From the NCBI GenBank assembly GCA_033060915.1, contig CM065394.1:30718001-30782000 (forward strand): a stretch of 64,000 nucleotides of DNA, read 5' to 3'. This DNA comes from Euryodendron excelsum (taxonomy: Eukaryota > Streptophyta > Magnoliopsida > Ericales > Pentaphylacaceae). Every line of letters begins with the position of its first letter. Within the stretch, counting starts at the first letter, position 1. The notes beneath the pieces are model-generated. The model saw nothing but the letters and a program-made list of their open reading frames with translations. It searched no databases and was not told where the DNA came from. Made by a program: the position numbers and the translations under genes. Positions 23,832 to 47,072 of the stretch are shown here, piece by piece.

Positions 23832-23953
23832 ACGCAGCCGCGCGGTGAGCACAGAGCGAACTATTCTTTCGCCTTTTACTAAAGAATACCGTGTGCTCGC
23901 CGCAGATAGCGGCATACGCCAATTTTTGGAGGAGCTTGCCCTTTTGGGTTGGT
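23832..23953 (+). ncRNA. U5: U5 spliceosomal snRNA
   Basis: U5 is the core RNA of the U5 snRNP, which holds exon ends during splicing. The invariant loop 1 CGCCTTTTACTAAAG is at 23870-23884. It is enclosed by TATTCTTT/AAAGAATA, and by an outer stem pairing GCGGTGAGCACA with TGTGCTCGCCGC. The Sm site AATTTTTGG is at 23921-23929, followed by the 3' stem-loop region (GCCCTTTTGGGT). With USE, TATA box and 3' box all correctly placed, the locus looks intact and Pol II transcribed. The exact 5' and 3' ends are estimates within about 5 bases. Confidence 0.93.
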
Positions 23954-23960
23954 CCCTAAC

Positions 23961-23976
23961 CAATTCTTTAGTCTAA
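23961..23976 (+). terminator. plant snRNA 3' box
   Basis: CAATTCTTTAGTCTAA fits the plant Pol II snRNA 3'-end formation signal CA(N3-10)AGTNNAA, with seven spacer bases. It lies just beyond the presumed U5 3' end. Confidence 0.82.
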
Positions 23977-25514
23977 ATTTCAGTTCATTTATGGGTCCAA
24001 AAAAGACCAACCAGGTAAACTTTAGTTAAGTTTTAGGGTTCATTTATTTTGAACCCAATTCAATTTTATATATGTATTAAAGATAGCACATATAAAAATT
24101 TATATATATTGTATATATGTGTTCATTATTTATGTGTAATTGATGGCCAAAGGCCTGTATTTTTACATCAATTTGGTTGATGCCCAAACTGTCTTAGCCT
24201 CAAGTGAGACGATTTGGGAGTCTTGTTTGCAGTGATTCTATGTATAAAGCAGAATTGTTGGCAGTGATTCTATTAAATTGAGAATTTTATTAGATCAAAA
24301 TTTGTGGCCATTTAAGTCTAATTAATCAAAAAGAATGTCTTTATTGGTAGATTATTATACTTTCTTTTGAAAATAAAACTTGTGTATCTAATAGAAAACT
24401 TCATCCAATTAGTATAACAAAATAGAGTATTCAGTTAATAAGCATCGTTATTGCCCCTGTAACGTAATATTTTAAACATAAAAGAGCACAAAAACTATGA
24501 TTCATAAGACGTAAAAGCTGACCTGAGCTGATCAAACCTGATGTATCGAATCAAACTGACTTAAGTCAGCTCGATTCGATTCAATTTGGTTGTATGGGAA
24601 AAAGTTGATTCGATTTGATTTAATTCGGATGTATGGGAAAATTGGTTCTAGATTTAATTCGGTTATATCCATGTAGGAGTTGAATTGTTAACTAAGTTTA
24701 TATTCTTGAGAACTCTGATAGTGAATTTAGTGCAATAAAAATAACTGTTGCAGCTCGCAGCAACACCACAAACCCACAACAGATCCCTGGTGATCTCCTA
24801 GGATTTTTACTTCGAGACCTTTAACGACCCCAGCTTCCCTTACCAATTTGGAGACGGGAGACATTTGAAAGAGCTCAAACCCAATATCGTATATGTGCAA
24901 GTATATTCTACATGTATATAACTATATATATAGAAATGTATGTGTATATTCTATATACGTAGAGAGAGAAATCCTATGAATTCCAAATATCAACACAGCT
25001 TGTTTGACCCAGTACTGCCATGAAATGGATCCAGCAGGACCATTATTTTTTGCAGAAACCAAAGGTGGCTGAGAGAATGGGAACTGTCAAAACATTTCAC
25101 AATCATCTACATCTTAGAAGATCCCATAAAGTGCATATATGGTGAAAGGCGACCATTTGGACATTATCATCTGCAGAAACTCCTCCAAAATTCTGCAGCT
25201 GAATCCATTTTCAAACCTAGGAAAATTTCCTATCTGCAGTCACCGAAAAAAAGATACCAGAAAAGAAGGGGGGGAAAAGTCAATCTCCAGCCACACTAAC
25301 ATCTTTAACCTTCTAAGAATGAAAATAAAAATAAAAAAAGTCAAACTTTTATTTCACAACTCAGTGAACCTCAAGAGCTGACAAAAGCCAGTGCTTACAG
25401 TTAAGTAGAGCAAGCCGAAGTGATCTAACAATACACGGAAATACATGTGAGCAAAAATCTTTTAAGTCTCAAATGTTCAATCCAGTTTCAAGTTAATAAA
25501 TTGGCTTGTCTTCA
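23977..25514. other. intergenic between U5 and adenylate kinase
   Basis: AT-rich, with short TA tracts. Two imperfect copies of a 35-40 bp unit (GATTCGATTCAATTTGGTTGTATGGG-like) lie near 24570-24650. The last 300 bases are presumably the 3' UTR of adenylate kinase. No other gene is supported. Confidence 0.45.
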
Positions 25515-36022
<10,508 letters not shown>

Positions 36023-37620
36023 TGTCGACCTTCCCAGGTTTCTCTCTCCGTAAGTTAAAGATCTGAGACTAATTTAGAGAGAGAAAGTGAATGTGGGATT
36101 CTTTACTTTGATCGGACCTCCGAACGCTTAGCTCAAGCAGCGGTCTTCCCAGGTTCATCCCTTATACTAAATGACGATTGTACCCCAGAGTAGATTTCAA
36201 AAGGACAGCAATTAGCAAATTCGAAGAAATATTAAAGAATTATTACACTTTATCTCTTACAATTTTATAAAGTTCTTAAAATTTGTACTTGGTGTTTTCG
36301 ACTTGAGCAGACAAGACAGGTGTTCATAGAGTCAGCAAACCAAGCAGTAAACTGTTTAAGATTGATTTGAGAACTTTAAGAATTTTCAAAATGTATTTAG
36401 ATCTTATCTGTTTGTGAAATAAAAAAATAAAAGATAAATAATATTATGTGATTAAAAAAATGATAATGGGTGATAAGTAATACTTAATATGATGAGAGAT
36501 TACTCATATTATATTTGGTTATGATAAAATTATGATAGAGATAAGAAATATTATTTCATCAAAATATCACATTAAAAATAAAAAAATTAAGTTTAAATTA
36601 TAATATAACTATTTAATATTATATTAACTTATTATAATAAAAAAAAAAAGGTAAAAATGCCAATTTAAAGTTTATCCCAAGGGAGAGGATAAGTAATATC
36701 ACCTCCCTCATGATATTACTTATCCTCCATTGTGAGGGGATTAATAGTCAGAAGAAATGACTAATTTTATACAATTTTGTTTTTGCCAAGCATGAATTTT
36801 GTAGGACCCATGGAATAGTTAATCTAATCTCTCACTTTTATCCCTTAATCAAATGCAGCCTTAGATTTAATTTATTTAACTTTTAAATCAATTTTTAAAA
36901 GAGCTTTAATCAATAGGTTCGAACCGAATTTAAAAATTTAACAAACTTCAAAATGAATTTAAAAATTTAACAAACTTCAAAATGTAAAGTGTATTAAAGT
37001 TTAAGCATGTTTACATGACAAACCAGTTTTAAATAAGTTTTCAGCTCTCTAAATTCCTGAGTCTGTACTGAGCATTATATTTAAGATTTGAATTGCTGTG
37101 AGATGTCTGAATTACAATGCTTAAACTTGGGTGTCCAAAATTATGCTATGCTGAGATAGTGAAATACTTTGAAATTACAAACACCAGTACTTGGCAAGAA
37201 AGAATAGCTTTTGCTGGGAGTACAGCTTGTTATCCACTTCCTAAGTTCACAATATGATATGATAATTTCATAACTCTAGCTTTAAATAAAACCAAAAATT
37301 CCTACAATGCTCGGTTCTGAGCCTTGAACCCGAAAAACCTTTTCAAAAACGCTCAAACACAGCGGTATATGCATCCACACAAGTCAGTACCGATACCATA
37401 CCTACATTGCAAGGCTAATCACTGTGAGATACAACGATAGTGAAATCGAATCCGACTAGATGAACATTTACTAGTAGACATAGCAAATTCTTCAAAACCA
37501 AATTTTGATCATAATTCAAGTTATGACATTTTCCGGAGCTAAAATTAAACAAAGCACTAAAAAAGCAGCAAGTCAGATCAATATCTACCAGAACTTGATC
37601 TGATCACATGTTACAAAATA
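36023..37620. other. intergenic, adenylate kinase promoter and NOP56 3' flank
   Basis: AT-rich and without a gene. The first 150 bases hold the adenylate kinase leader and promoter. The 36400-36860 section has the look of a small non-coding transposon, including a 17-bp hairpin, but its ends are not clear. The last part is the NOP56 3' UTR. Confidence 0.45.
36685..36727. repeat. perfect 17-bp stem hairpin
   Basis: GAGGATAAGTAATATCA (36685-36701) and its exact complement TGATATTACTTATCCTC (36711-36727) enclose a 9-base loop. It may be the centre of a fold-back element. Confidence 0.8.
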
Positions 37621-40600
37621 TCACTCGTCATCTTCGTTTCTTGACTTCTTCTTCTTTTTTTTCTTTCCTTCACTAGCAGCTGGAAGATCCTCTTCATCTT
37701 CATCCTTACTCTTCTTCTTTTTCTTCTTCTTCGATGTTTCCTCCTCTGCATTGAACTCATTCACACCATTCCCGTTCTCAGCAGCCATGTCCTGTTCCTG
37801 CTCTAGCTCTTGTTCTAATCTTCGTTTCTCCTTCTTTTTCTTTTTCTTTTCACTTTTAGGTTCCTCATAAGCATTCCCATTTGTATCAGCAATTGGCTTA
37901 TCCTCAGCCATAGGATCCCCATTTTCTGCAGCCTCTGCTTTTGCCTTCTTTTTCTTGCTTTTCTTTACTGAAGTGGGTGCATCATCTAAGTCCATGTCTG
38001 TATCTGCAAAAAGCATTTACAGCCGGAATGAGGAACCATAATAACAGCAAACAACATTTGAAGTAATCTCTCTAATTATGAAGACAACGACAAGGTTAGG
38101 ACACAACTATCATTAAAATTTCTCCTAGTGGTTCACATGGAATAAAACCAGCCCAATCAGCAATCCCTACAAACTATAAATTGAACAGTATAATTTTTTT
38201 TCTGTTTTGACAAGTTGAAGTTTTTTTCCTTTTTGGTGGAGGTGGTGTTGGTGTTTTTTTTTGGGGTGAGGTGGGGGAGGGGAAGAAAGGAAAAGGGGTA
38301 TAAATAAATTAGAAAAAAAAAAAAGGTAAAAAGGAGATTACAATTTGAAGAATTTACTGACAATGAAATCAAAAGTTCCCCTGTTGCAGTAGAATATTAC
38401 CTGGACAAAGCTGCAGTCAAATAAGTAACCCGAAACTAATAGCTGCAGGATCAGATATTGCATGCAAATCCACAAGACAAGTGAAAGCATAAAGCATTGT
38501 TTACGTACTAAATTGTAGACTAGGTCTTGTCAAATCATGCATTACTCCACATCTGCCTGCATGTACACTTACGTACAGGTATACATGTGTGTAAATACAT
38601 GATGTTTTATTATGTTTCCAGTTTCATGTTGTGCAACAATCACTCAGTATTTTCAAATCTCATACAGAAAAGAACGACCACCAGACCATCTTTCACCAAC
38701 CTTTGTTTACAGCAATTTCAAGTGCAGTTTTCATCACATCAATGTTCTTACGAGGTGCAACCCCCTTGTCATAAAAGTCGAGCCGTTCCTCTACTTGTTC
38801 ACGGAGTTTCTCCCCAAAAGCAGTGGTATTCTTCTCTGTATTCAGAACATAATTGAGAGTTTAATCCCACAAACATGACATAAAGTAATCATATGATAAA
38901 ATTATATCTCCGAAAGAAATGAAAAGGCTTACCTAAGAAACAGTCAATGCGAGAAGCAATAGAGCACTTGTTTGCAAGATAACGAGCCATTCGGCCTTTG
39001 TTTCGAGCAGATGCCCGGCCAATAAACGAAGAATGGAATATAAGTCCATATTTTGGGGTGTTCCCTCGGGTTTTCAATGCCCTGTAGACAAAACACTAAA
39101 TCAATGAGCTTTTTAATCATGATAGAGGCAATAGAATACGTGTGGTGTCAGAAAATGTAAGTACAGATAACAACTCCTGTAATTGGATGAAGTCACATGT
39201 TGCACTAAAAAAATATAAATTTAAGCTCTAAGATGATCTGAACATAGTCATTCACAATTGTATCTGAACAACAAAGCTTCAAACTTTTAGAAATAATTGG
39301 ACTGGTCCTTAAAAGGAAATTTTGCAATCCAAGCAAAATTAGAGAATGTCAGGTAATGAGTAGAACACCTGAAGAGTGCCTTTTCTGCACCAAGGATCTG
39401 AAGCGTAGAAGAAGGGCACTTTGCCAGATTTGTGAGGCTACCAGCATGAGAAATCAAACGAGCTCCAACAACTTCACCAATTAGTGCAGCCAAATTGGGT
39501 GCAATGTCATTCATTTTGGTGACCAGATAATCATAGAGCTTCTTCCTGTACTCAGAGAGGTCCATTACCCTCTGGGCAAATTGCTTGACATTAATCAAGT
39601 CAATTGGAGACAAGTCCTGTCCTGAAAAATTATAGAAACACCAAGTGAACAAAAAAGGGGATTTGACTTTGCACATGAGATAATTAAGGCCAGTTTGGTA
39701 TCATTTCATTTGTCTTCTCTTTATTTCCCATTTTCATTTTTCATGTTTTAAAAAATAAAAACCACTCGAAGTTTGAAAATATAATCCTTTTTGAAGAATT
39801 CTCATTTTTCCATGAATCTGATCCTTTTGAGAACACAGAAATCAATTTAAAACTGTTTCCTAAAAATAGGCTTTTTGTTCAGAAAAATTTCTCAAAAACA
39901 GTTACATCAAATGTGTTTTCTGTTTAAAACTTTTCTGCTTTCAAGAATGAAAACTGTTTTTGAAAACAATACAAAAATGGCCAACGAAGCCTACCCATAG
40001 ATGCTTTGGCAGCTTCTACAATTTCCTTCGCTTTATCTTCATCTCCAACTACGTCAGTCAAGCCTGGTAAATTGTCTTCGGCCAATTCTGATTTGTTCTC
40101 AATAAATTTTGCAACTTTGGCATAAAGATAGTTGTCATTGACAATCTTAACTAGTTCCGGGAAATGCCAAGAGTACCATTCTCTGCAACAAGTGTCAAAT
40201 CAAAGAAGAACTCAAACAAAATCCAATTCCAAGAAATAAATAAAAAAATCCATAAAATTTCATACAAATGTCACAATTCACATCAATTGGTTCTAAAAAA
40301 TCTCATTTGTTGCACCATCAAGTCTTAATAGCAAGTGAGAGTAAACTAGTTCTGAAGCCGTAACGAACCATGCAGACGATAGTTTCAAGACAAAACTGAC
40401 TTGTAGAAGTGACAAACCTGACTCTCATGGAGAACGAATTGACATCCTTATCAAGAGTATCAAGAAGGAAGATAGCCTGAATAACCATATTGTCAACACG
40501 GTTAACATTGAACTTCACCTTTGCCCTGCTGTAACTGTGCCCCAGACCAAGTTGGGCTTTCTCCAAGTCACCAGGCTACAGTAGGTTGAGAACATAGAAG

Positions 40601-42116
40601 AGAAAAGTAGATGATATAAGAACCAATTTCAGAAAGAAAAACACAATCTGCAAGGCATTGAAACTAGGAAGGGAAAAATGCAAACCTTCAGGTTCTCAAT
40701 GAACCTATCAAAATGCAACCGCACACCGCGAATAAGCTCAAGAACAAACTCATTGCTTTGGCAGGGGATCTTGGTGACTTCGAAGATATGTGATCCAATC
40801 TTCGGCTCTGCAACTCCTAAACTGAACTTTGGCTTCTTTCCCTCCTTAACTTTTGGGAGAGTTAGCTCCAAAAAGTTCCTCAACTCATCAGTCATATGCC
40901 CTAAAACCCGATCACAACCAAAAAAATGTGTAAGCCAAACCATCATAAATACAAAGATTTTCTGCTTTTTAGGTTTTGATAAATTTCTTAAAAAGTTATT
41001 AGCCACAGACTGAAACAAACAAGCAAAAAACATGACAGATGAAGCTGTGCCCAAAAACAATGAAATCTAAATTCCAGATCTTCTTTGGGGCAATCTCAGC
41101 CACTTCTAATTGAATGGGACCCCAATAACTATCCAGGAAATATATGCTCCATCTTCTTGTTCATGAACGGCTAAAGAAAACCAGATTTGGAAATATTTTG
41201 TTTCACAACAAAAAAATTCAGAAAAACACATCCGGAACAAAATTTCCCTTGGGACACCATAGTGACGTTAGCATAAACGTCTTTGTATTTCCCACCTAGT
41301 TAAAAGATCAAAACGGGAAACACAGAACAAAATTGCTATCTGAAAACAGACAAAACAAAGTTTGAACAACACTAACAACAACTCAATTCCGCTAAAAAGT
41401 CTAGGTATAACAGAAAAAGACAGAAACATGTTCTTTTTTTTAATAGGTGAACGAAACAACATGTTCATGGTACACTAGGCTCCATTTATGTCACCGAGGT
41501 GAATTTAGTGAAGAAATCAAGAATATTTTCCAGATTACAAGTTTCATTCTCTCTTAGTTGCTTCTGGACCCATCTCAATTTCTTAAGCTCAATCATAATA
41601 TAAATTTATTTCACCTCATTTTGTCAGCATCCAGCCATAACACAGTGCTAGAGTTGTGCATACGCTTCACAATATACTCTTATGATAACAATTTTTGAAG
41701 TACTTGTAATGTTTCCAAAACAGAACACATAAAACACAATGAACATCATAACACATAGAAGCCGAACAAACCTAACAATTCAATCAATGCATGCCACACG
41801 AACTACAAAAATCCACCAAAATAACAAGATATCTATACATCTATACATATATATATACATCGAGCGATTGAGAGAGGGAGGAAGCGAGGGAGTATGTGTA
41901 CTCTCCCTCACCTTCAGAGACGGCGTTGCATTGGTTGAGAGCGTCGAGAGCGGACTCGAATGGAGTGAAAGCTTCGAGCTTCACGACTTTGCCGAATCGG
42001 CTGAGGTCGGCCACGGAGTTCCGAACGGCCTCCGTGTTCTGCCCGATTTCGTCAACACCGTGGGCCAGAAGCAGTGCATAGCCAGACGCTGACTCATACA
42101 GAAGATACAGCGCCAT
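37621..42116 (-). CDS. NOP56: nucleolar protein NOP56, box C/D snoRNP core
   Basis: Eight minus-strand exons (41912-42116, 40686-40900, 40418-40575, 39995-40182, 39369-39621, 38933-39081, 38701-38835, 37621-38003) join in frame into 561 residues. NOP56 binds box C/D snoRNAs with NOP58, fibrillarin and 15.5K/SNU13 and is needed for rRNA 2'-O-methylation and processing in the nucleolus. Visible domains are an NOP5NT N-terminus (1-67, [16 protein letters not shown]), a coiled-coil NOSIC part (~140-215), and the Nop RNP-binding domain (~255-400, with [20 protein letters not shown] and [18 protein letters not shown]). A Lys/Glu-rich KKE/D tail from ~435 to the end was probably nucleolar-targeting. 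The gene is head-to-head with the mTERF gene, and a telo-box lies in its promoter. Confidence 0.96.
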
Positions 42117-42689
42117 CGTGGTGGCTCAGTTTCCCCCCTCTCTTCTCTCTCTGTAAATATATGAATATATATCTATGTATTGCTTCCTGGCCCTAAAATA
42201 ATTCGGCGAGGCGAGAGATAGAACAGAAGGACATCGAGCAAATACGACTAGGGTTTAGGGTTTTGTTTTGATGAGGAAGCTGCTGGGGTATGATTTAATA
42301 CGACCGGTGCATATTTATTAAATACTGTCGACCAATTCAGAGGCGTTTGATTGGATTTCTTTGTGAATCACTATCTTTAAATCGTAGGGTCAGTGAAGCG
42401 CTGCACTAGAATATGTGGGTCCCACGAAAATATTTTAACCTACGTGGCTGGGGATCCAAAAGATACGAGACGATGTCGTTTGATTGAAATAGGGAACGAC
42501 GTCGCTTCCTATTTGCCTCTTCTTTCTCTACGTTTACCAATTTTGCTAGGGTTTTGCTGGCTTAACGACAGAAGACCACATGCAGAGAGAAACCATTGAT
42601 GCAGACAGAAGTATAAAGCTCAACTCTTGAAACTGGTAAGTATATGTGCATGTATATATATGTACATGTATATATATAATATCAGTTCA
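42117..42689. promoter_or_regulatory. shared upstream region, NOP56 / mTERF
   Basis: The two start codons are 573 bp apart on opposite strands. The region has CT/GA tracts next to NOP56, a telo-box at 42248-42265 and ACGTCGC-like sites near 42500. A GTAAGT at 42636 and a CAG at about 42685 could mark a very short leader intron of the mTERF gene, but 50 bases is below the usual plant minimum. Confidence 0.55.
42248..42265 (-). promoter_or_regulatory. telo-box repeat in the NOP56 promoter
   Basis: On the minus strand the sequence is CAAAACCCTAAACCCTAG, containing the telo-box AAACCCTAA about 130 bp before the NOP56 ATG. Telo-boxes are common in plant promoters of ribosomal protein and nucleolar genes, which fits NOP56. 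Confidence 0.7.
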
Positions 42690-44060
42690 ATGATTCATTT
42701 AATTTGCAAGAGACTACAACTTACAAGGCCTATGGCTTCAACTACAGCTCATGGCTGTTTGTTCTCCACATCATCTCTCAAATCCACCTTAGATGGCTCA
42801 AATTCAACTGAACCATCATCTCTTACAGTCACTTACCTCTTAAACTCATGTGGGTTGCCCTTAGACTCGGCTATTTCAGCTTCTAAAAAGCTCCAATTTG
42901 AAACCACAGACCAGCCAGACTCGGTCTTGGACCTCTTGAAATCCTATGATTTAAGCCAAACCCACATAAAAAAATTGATAACCAATCGTCCAATGATACT
43001 TCTAGCTGATCCAAGCAATACCCTTAAGCGCAATATTGATTTGTTAGGTTCTCTTGGATTTTCTGGCTCTAACCTCGTCAAAGTACTCAACAAAGACCCA
43101 CGCATTCTTGATACCAATGCACATGCAATTGTTGAGTTCTTCAGAGCTTATGGCTTTACTGAAGATCAAATTTCTATGTTAACCATGAAGCGCCCAACAT
43201 TATATATATACAATGCACCCAAAATTTTTAAGCCGAAGTTGGAGTATTTCAAATCTTTGGGGCTCTCAGGGGCAGAAATTGCCCAGATTTTGTCCTCTGA
43301 ACCTTATATTCTGGAAAGGAGTCTTGAAAACCATATTATGCCTTCTGTTGAAGTCATTAGACGTGTTGTAGGATCCAATGACAATGTCTTAAAAGCAATA
43401 AAGGCATGCTATCGGATACTTGAATTCAATTTGGAGAAGGTACTTGAGCCGAACATTGCAATCTTGATAAATCATGGAGTACCTGAGTCAAAAGCCTTGA
43501 GATTGATCATGCTTCAACCGAAGGCTCTGCTTTTAAGAACTCATCGATTTATTGAGATTGTCGAGGAAGTCGAGAAACTGGGTTTTGACCCCACGAATCT
43601 GTTGTTTGTTTTAGCCATCCGTTCATTGGCAGTCATGAGCAAATCACTCTGGGAACGAAAATTGGGGATTTATTGTAGTTTTGGGTTGTCAGAGGATGAG
43701 ATTCTTTCAGCATTCAAATTGCAACCCATGTGTATGATTGTATCAGAGAATAAGATCAGGAAACTAATGGGGTTCTTTGTGAATGAGTTGAAGTTAAAGA
43801 CTTCCATGATTTCCAAGAACCCAAATCTTCTGCTACTTAGCTTGGAGAAGAGGATTATTCCTAGGTGTTCAGTTCTGCAACTTCTGATGTCAAAAGATAT
43901 AATTAAGGGAGATGTAAGCATAGTTTATGCATTCAGAATGACCGAAAAGATGTTTGTGGGGAAGTATGTGAGCAAGTATCAGAATGTGATTCCTGAAGTT
44001 GTTGAAGCACATCAAGGCAGGATACAATTTCAAGGGTTTCCCATTGAGCTGAAAGCATAA
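42690..44060 (+). CDS. mTERF family protein, organellar
   Basis: An intronless frame of 456 residues from MIHLICKRLQLTRPMASTTA. mTERF proteins are helical-repeat nucleic-acid binders that act in mitochondrial or plastid transcription, splicing or RNA processing. The N-terminus is basic and hydroxyl-rich with a Phe-Ser motif (GCLFSTSSLKS), as expected for an organelle presequence, and the phrase VTYLLNSCGLPLDSAISASK is typical of the plant mTERF expansion. Repeats with the pattern LxxLGFS..xLxxLxxxxPxIL recur from about residue 85 to 400. An upstream ATG at 42627 would add 21 residues (rich in Met, Tyr and Ile) encoded by a TA-rich leader, so the start at 42690 is preferred. A decayed second copy lies 1.5 kb downstream. 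Confidence 0.93.
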   Translation: MIHLICKRLQLTRPMASTTAHGCLFSTSSLKSTLDGSNSTEPSSLTVTYLLNSCGLPLDSAISASKKLQFETTDQPDSVLDLLKSYDLSQTHIKKLITNRPMILLADPSNTLKRNIDLLGSLGFSGSNLVKVLNKDPRILDTNAHAIVEFFRAYGFTEDQISMLTMKRPTLYIYNAPKIFKPKLEYFKSLGLSGAEIAQILSSEPYILERSLENHIMPSVEVIRRVVGSNDNVLKAIKACYRILEFNLEKVLEPNIAILINHGVPESKALRLIMLQPKALLLRTHRFIEIVEEVEKLGFDPTNLLFVLAIRSLAVMSKSLWERKLGIYCSFGLSEDEILSAFKLQPMCMIVSENKIRKLMGFFVNELKLKTSMISKNPNLLLLSLEKRIIPRCSVLQLLMSKDIIKGDVSIVYAFRMTEKMFVGKYVSKYQNVIPEVVEAHQGRIQFQGFPIELKA

Positions 44061-45546
44061 ACAATTGTCATGTTGTAGAATGTCGATGATTGTGTTTTGA
44101 GATCGGATTTGGTTCTCTATGATTACAGCAAGGGTTGTTGCGATAGAAATTGTTCATCATATGAAACCCACAAATTAAAGTCAAATGGAGTGTTGCTCTT
44201 TAGCAAGAAACCCAATTGGCTTATTTGACAGTGGTTTTACATATCACCATGGCAATATGAAATACAGTTCAGAAGAGGAATCCCATTAACCAAAGAATCA
44301 TAAAGTCCAAGTAATTTTTGCAAACAATCATGGCATTTTGTCAAAGTTTTGGTTTCTCATGCTCTAAGATTGTTATCTTAAGTAGTCTCTAGACGATTTA
44401 ATATAGTCTTTTCTATTCGGTTTATTTGAACTACAATTTCTTTGACTTGCATTGAACCGTTGCTAGTTGTAACTTTGTTATTGTTCTCTGTGCTTTCTAC
44501 ATAGATAATACTCAGAGCTCTTATTTCTTCTCTGTAGAAATAAATGTTAGTGATTAATTTCCATAAATGATGTGTATTCTTTACATACTGGTTTGACTCC
44601 TCTGTCAAAAGCTCCCAGATTGAATATTAAAGTTTATCAATTAATCCTTCAATATTTGACTTCTTGATAAGGCCAGTGTTTCAATGGGCATGGTGCAAGG
44701 GACTCATTGAGTAAGTAGTCCTGGTTTTAAATATATTTCATCTTGAAGGCTGTTTTCCAAAATTACATATATATGACTAAGTAAATATATGTGTATTACA
44801 TGGCAGATTCATTGTATTTCTACGAATGATGCACTGTTTAAGGGCTCTTGTTAGGCTCAATTATATAGACACCATCTGCTTATATCTCTGGATTGGCATG
44901 GTAGCATGTATGTATCCTTAACTGGACACTTTTTGGTCCAACTGATAAACGTCGACATTGGCCCAATAGCTAACTGACTTCCGTGCCTAGGGATTTCTTT
45001 GGATTGCAATGCACTTTGTAAAATCTTGGTGCCTTCCGCAGATGTAGCAGAAGCATTTCTCATTCTTGTTATAGGCATTATCAGTCTCTTTCTGAGTTTA
45101 TTTGCTCAACCTTCTTTAATGTTTTAGCTCATTTTCATGTTGCCATTGGAGCTTAGACTTCAATAGCTTATGCTCAGCCAGAACTACGGCTGCTTCTGCA
45201 TCCAGAAATTGGCACATGAAATTTTTGCAATGATACTTTCCAAGGCAGTCATCAAAAAAGTTCTGCCAAGAAGATTGGGGTGGACCTCATGGATCACTGG
45301 GGTTGCGGCAGATTTAGCTTCTTCTTTGTTCCTGCAAGAAATGCTTTGCATCACACCTATACCTACATCTACTGGGTAGAGATTATCTCTACCAAGTAGC
45401 TACTTGTTCTGGCCATTCTTTTAATGTCAGTTATGAGTAATAGCAAGTTTTAGAACCCCTAGTTTGTCTATAGATAAAACGTTTTTTAGCATTTAAGTTG
45501 CATACTGCTATGCGTATGCTCCCATGAGAAAATAAAATTAGAAATA
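44061..45546. other. intergenic between mTERF and its relic
   Basis: AT-rich sequence; the first part is the mTERF 3' UTR. Short frames, including one on the minus strand at 44857-45078, resemble nothing I recognise. Confidence 0.45.
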
Positions 45547-45885
<339 letters not shown>

Positions 45886-46924
45886 AAAATCAAATGGTAT
45901 AGGTGGTTCGGAGAATGTCCAGCACACTGAATCCTATCTTATGTCAAAAGATCCTTGTGTTAGATTTGCTCAATCAAGATGGCTGTGGGGACTATTAGGC
46001 CTCGTTTTTTTTTTTTTTTTTTTTTTTTTCTGACCGGATTAAATTCATGGAAGGTAACAATGGCTTGCTCACAACTAAGTTGCATTGCTCTGGATTACAA
46101 GTAGTTTGAGTTTTGCTTTCTAGCAAGAATTCTTTGGTGGCTTTAAACTCCAGTTGTATGGAAATTCAAACTACAGTTGAAGAAACCTTTACATGATAGG
46201 GGCACTGCCTAAACCAGTATTTTTTAGAGGCATGGGAACATGAATTTGTCCGTACTACCATTACAATGCTCTTGACCAACAAAGGCAATGCTCTTACTTA
46301 TAATTAGTTTCTATGACTTCAGAGGCATTCATTTCTTTTTGGTCAGCACTTCAGCTAGAGTCAAATTGTTGCTCATTAATTTTAATCATTTGTTTTCTGT
46401 ACCTGCAGATTAATTTGTTGATCTTGATTCTGATCAACCATGAATATATTATTGGAATGCTGTCCCCAGTTTATTATACTGTAATAGTTAGCCTCTTCAT
46501 CATAACCGCTGTAATAATATTGCTGCTCGTAAACAAGCATGATATGCTATTGATTGTAGTAAAAACTTTTGCTCTGTATATCATGGAGAATCTCATCCAG
46601 TCCTGTAACAATCACAGGTCAGGCCACTTTTGCTCTCTTTTATGTCCCTCTCTCTCTCTCTCTCTCTCTGAGTTTACCTTCTCTACTGAAAACACTTTAT
46701 GTTGCTTCCTCTTTTATTTACTTCTGAAAGAGCTTGCTACTAGTTTTACTGCAGGAGTTTGATGCTGTTGCTTTTGGAGTTGGATCATTAATTTTTTCTT
46801 TTACCCCTTGACTGCTAGTCTTATTGAGATCTTTTATATTTGAAAAGCCATACTTTTGGTTCTTTCATTATAATTTGAGCATGCTCAATAACATTGGTGG
46901 AGAGAGAGATATCCTATAGCTTTA

Positions 46925-47072
46925 AGAAAATGCTATTCTTCTAGAAATTTTATATAAAAATCGTACCAGAATAATGTGACAGTAATATTTTTTAAATTAT
47001 GAGTCAAAAGTGAATGTTTCGCTTTCAAATGAAAGGTTCACAAACAGTTATAGCATAGTTATAGCATTACTC
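46925..47072. mobile_element. MITE-like element, copy 1
   Basis: The ends AGAAAATGCTAT and ATAGCATTACTC are near inverted complements, and the body shares AATAATGTGACAGT with copy 2 at 48894-49075. The flanks do not show a clean target duplication, so the limits are approximate. Confidence 0.5.

Noticed and set aside
23576..23848. 90-codon frame over the U5 promoter
   Set aside because: It overlaps the USE and TATA elements of the U5 gene and resembles no protein.
38004..41911. Intronic box C/D snoRNAs in NOP56
   Set aside because: I looked for RUGAUGA and CUGA pairs with closing stems on the sense strand because NOP56 hosts snoRNAs in animals. Only partial matches were found (for example near 41635-41745), none convincing.
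42627..42689. N-terminal extension of the mTERF gene
   Set aside because: The extra 21 codons come from a TA-rich leader; the next Met begins a normal organelle presequence.
44857..45078. 73-codon minus-strand frame
   Set aside because: No family resemblance and no splice partners; left as intergenic.
46313..46762. 149-codon hydrophobic frame
   Set aside because: Rich in Leu, Ile and Ser with a CT-repeat-derived run, no recognisable family, no splice context and no promoter-like features; probably chance.
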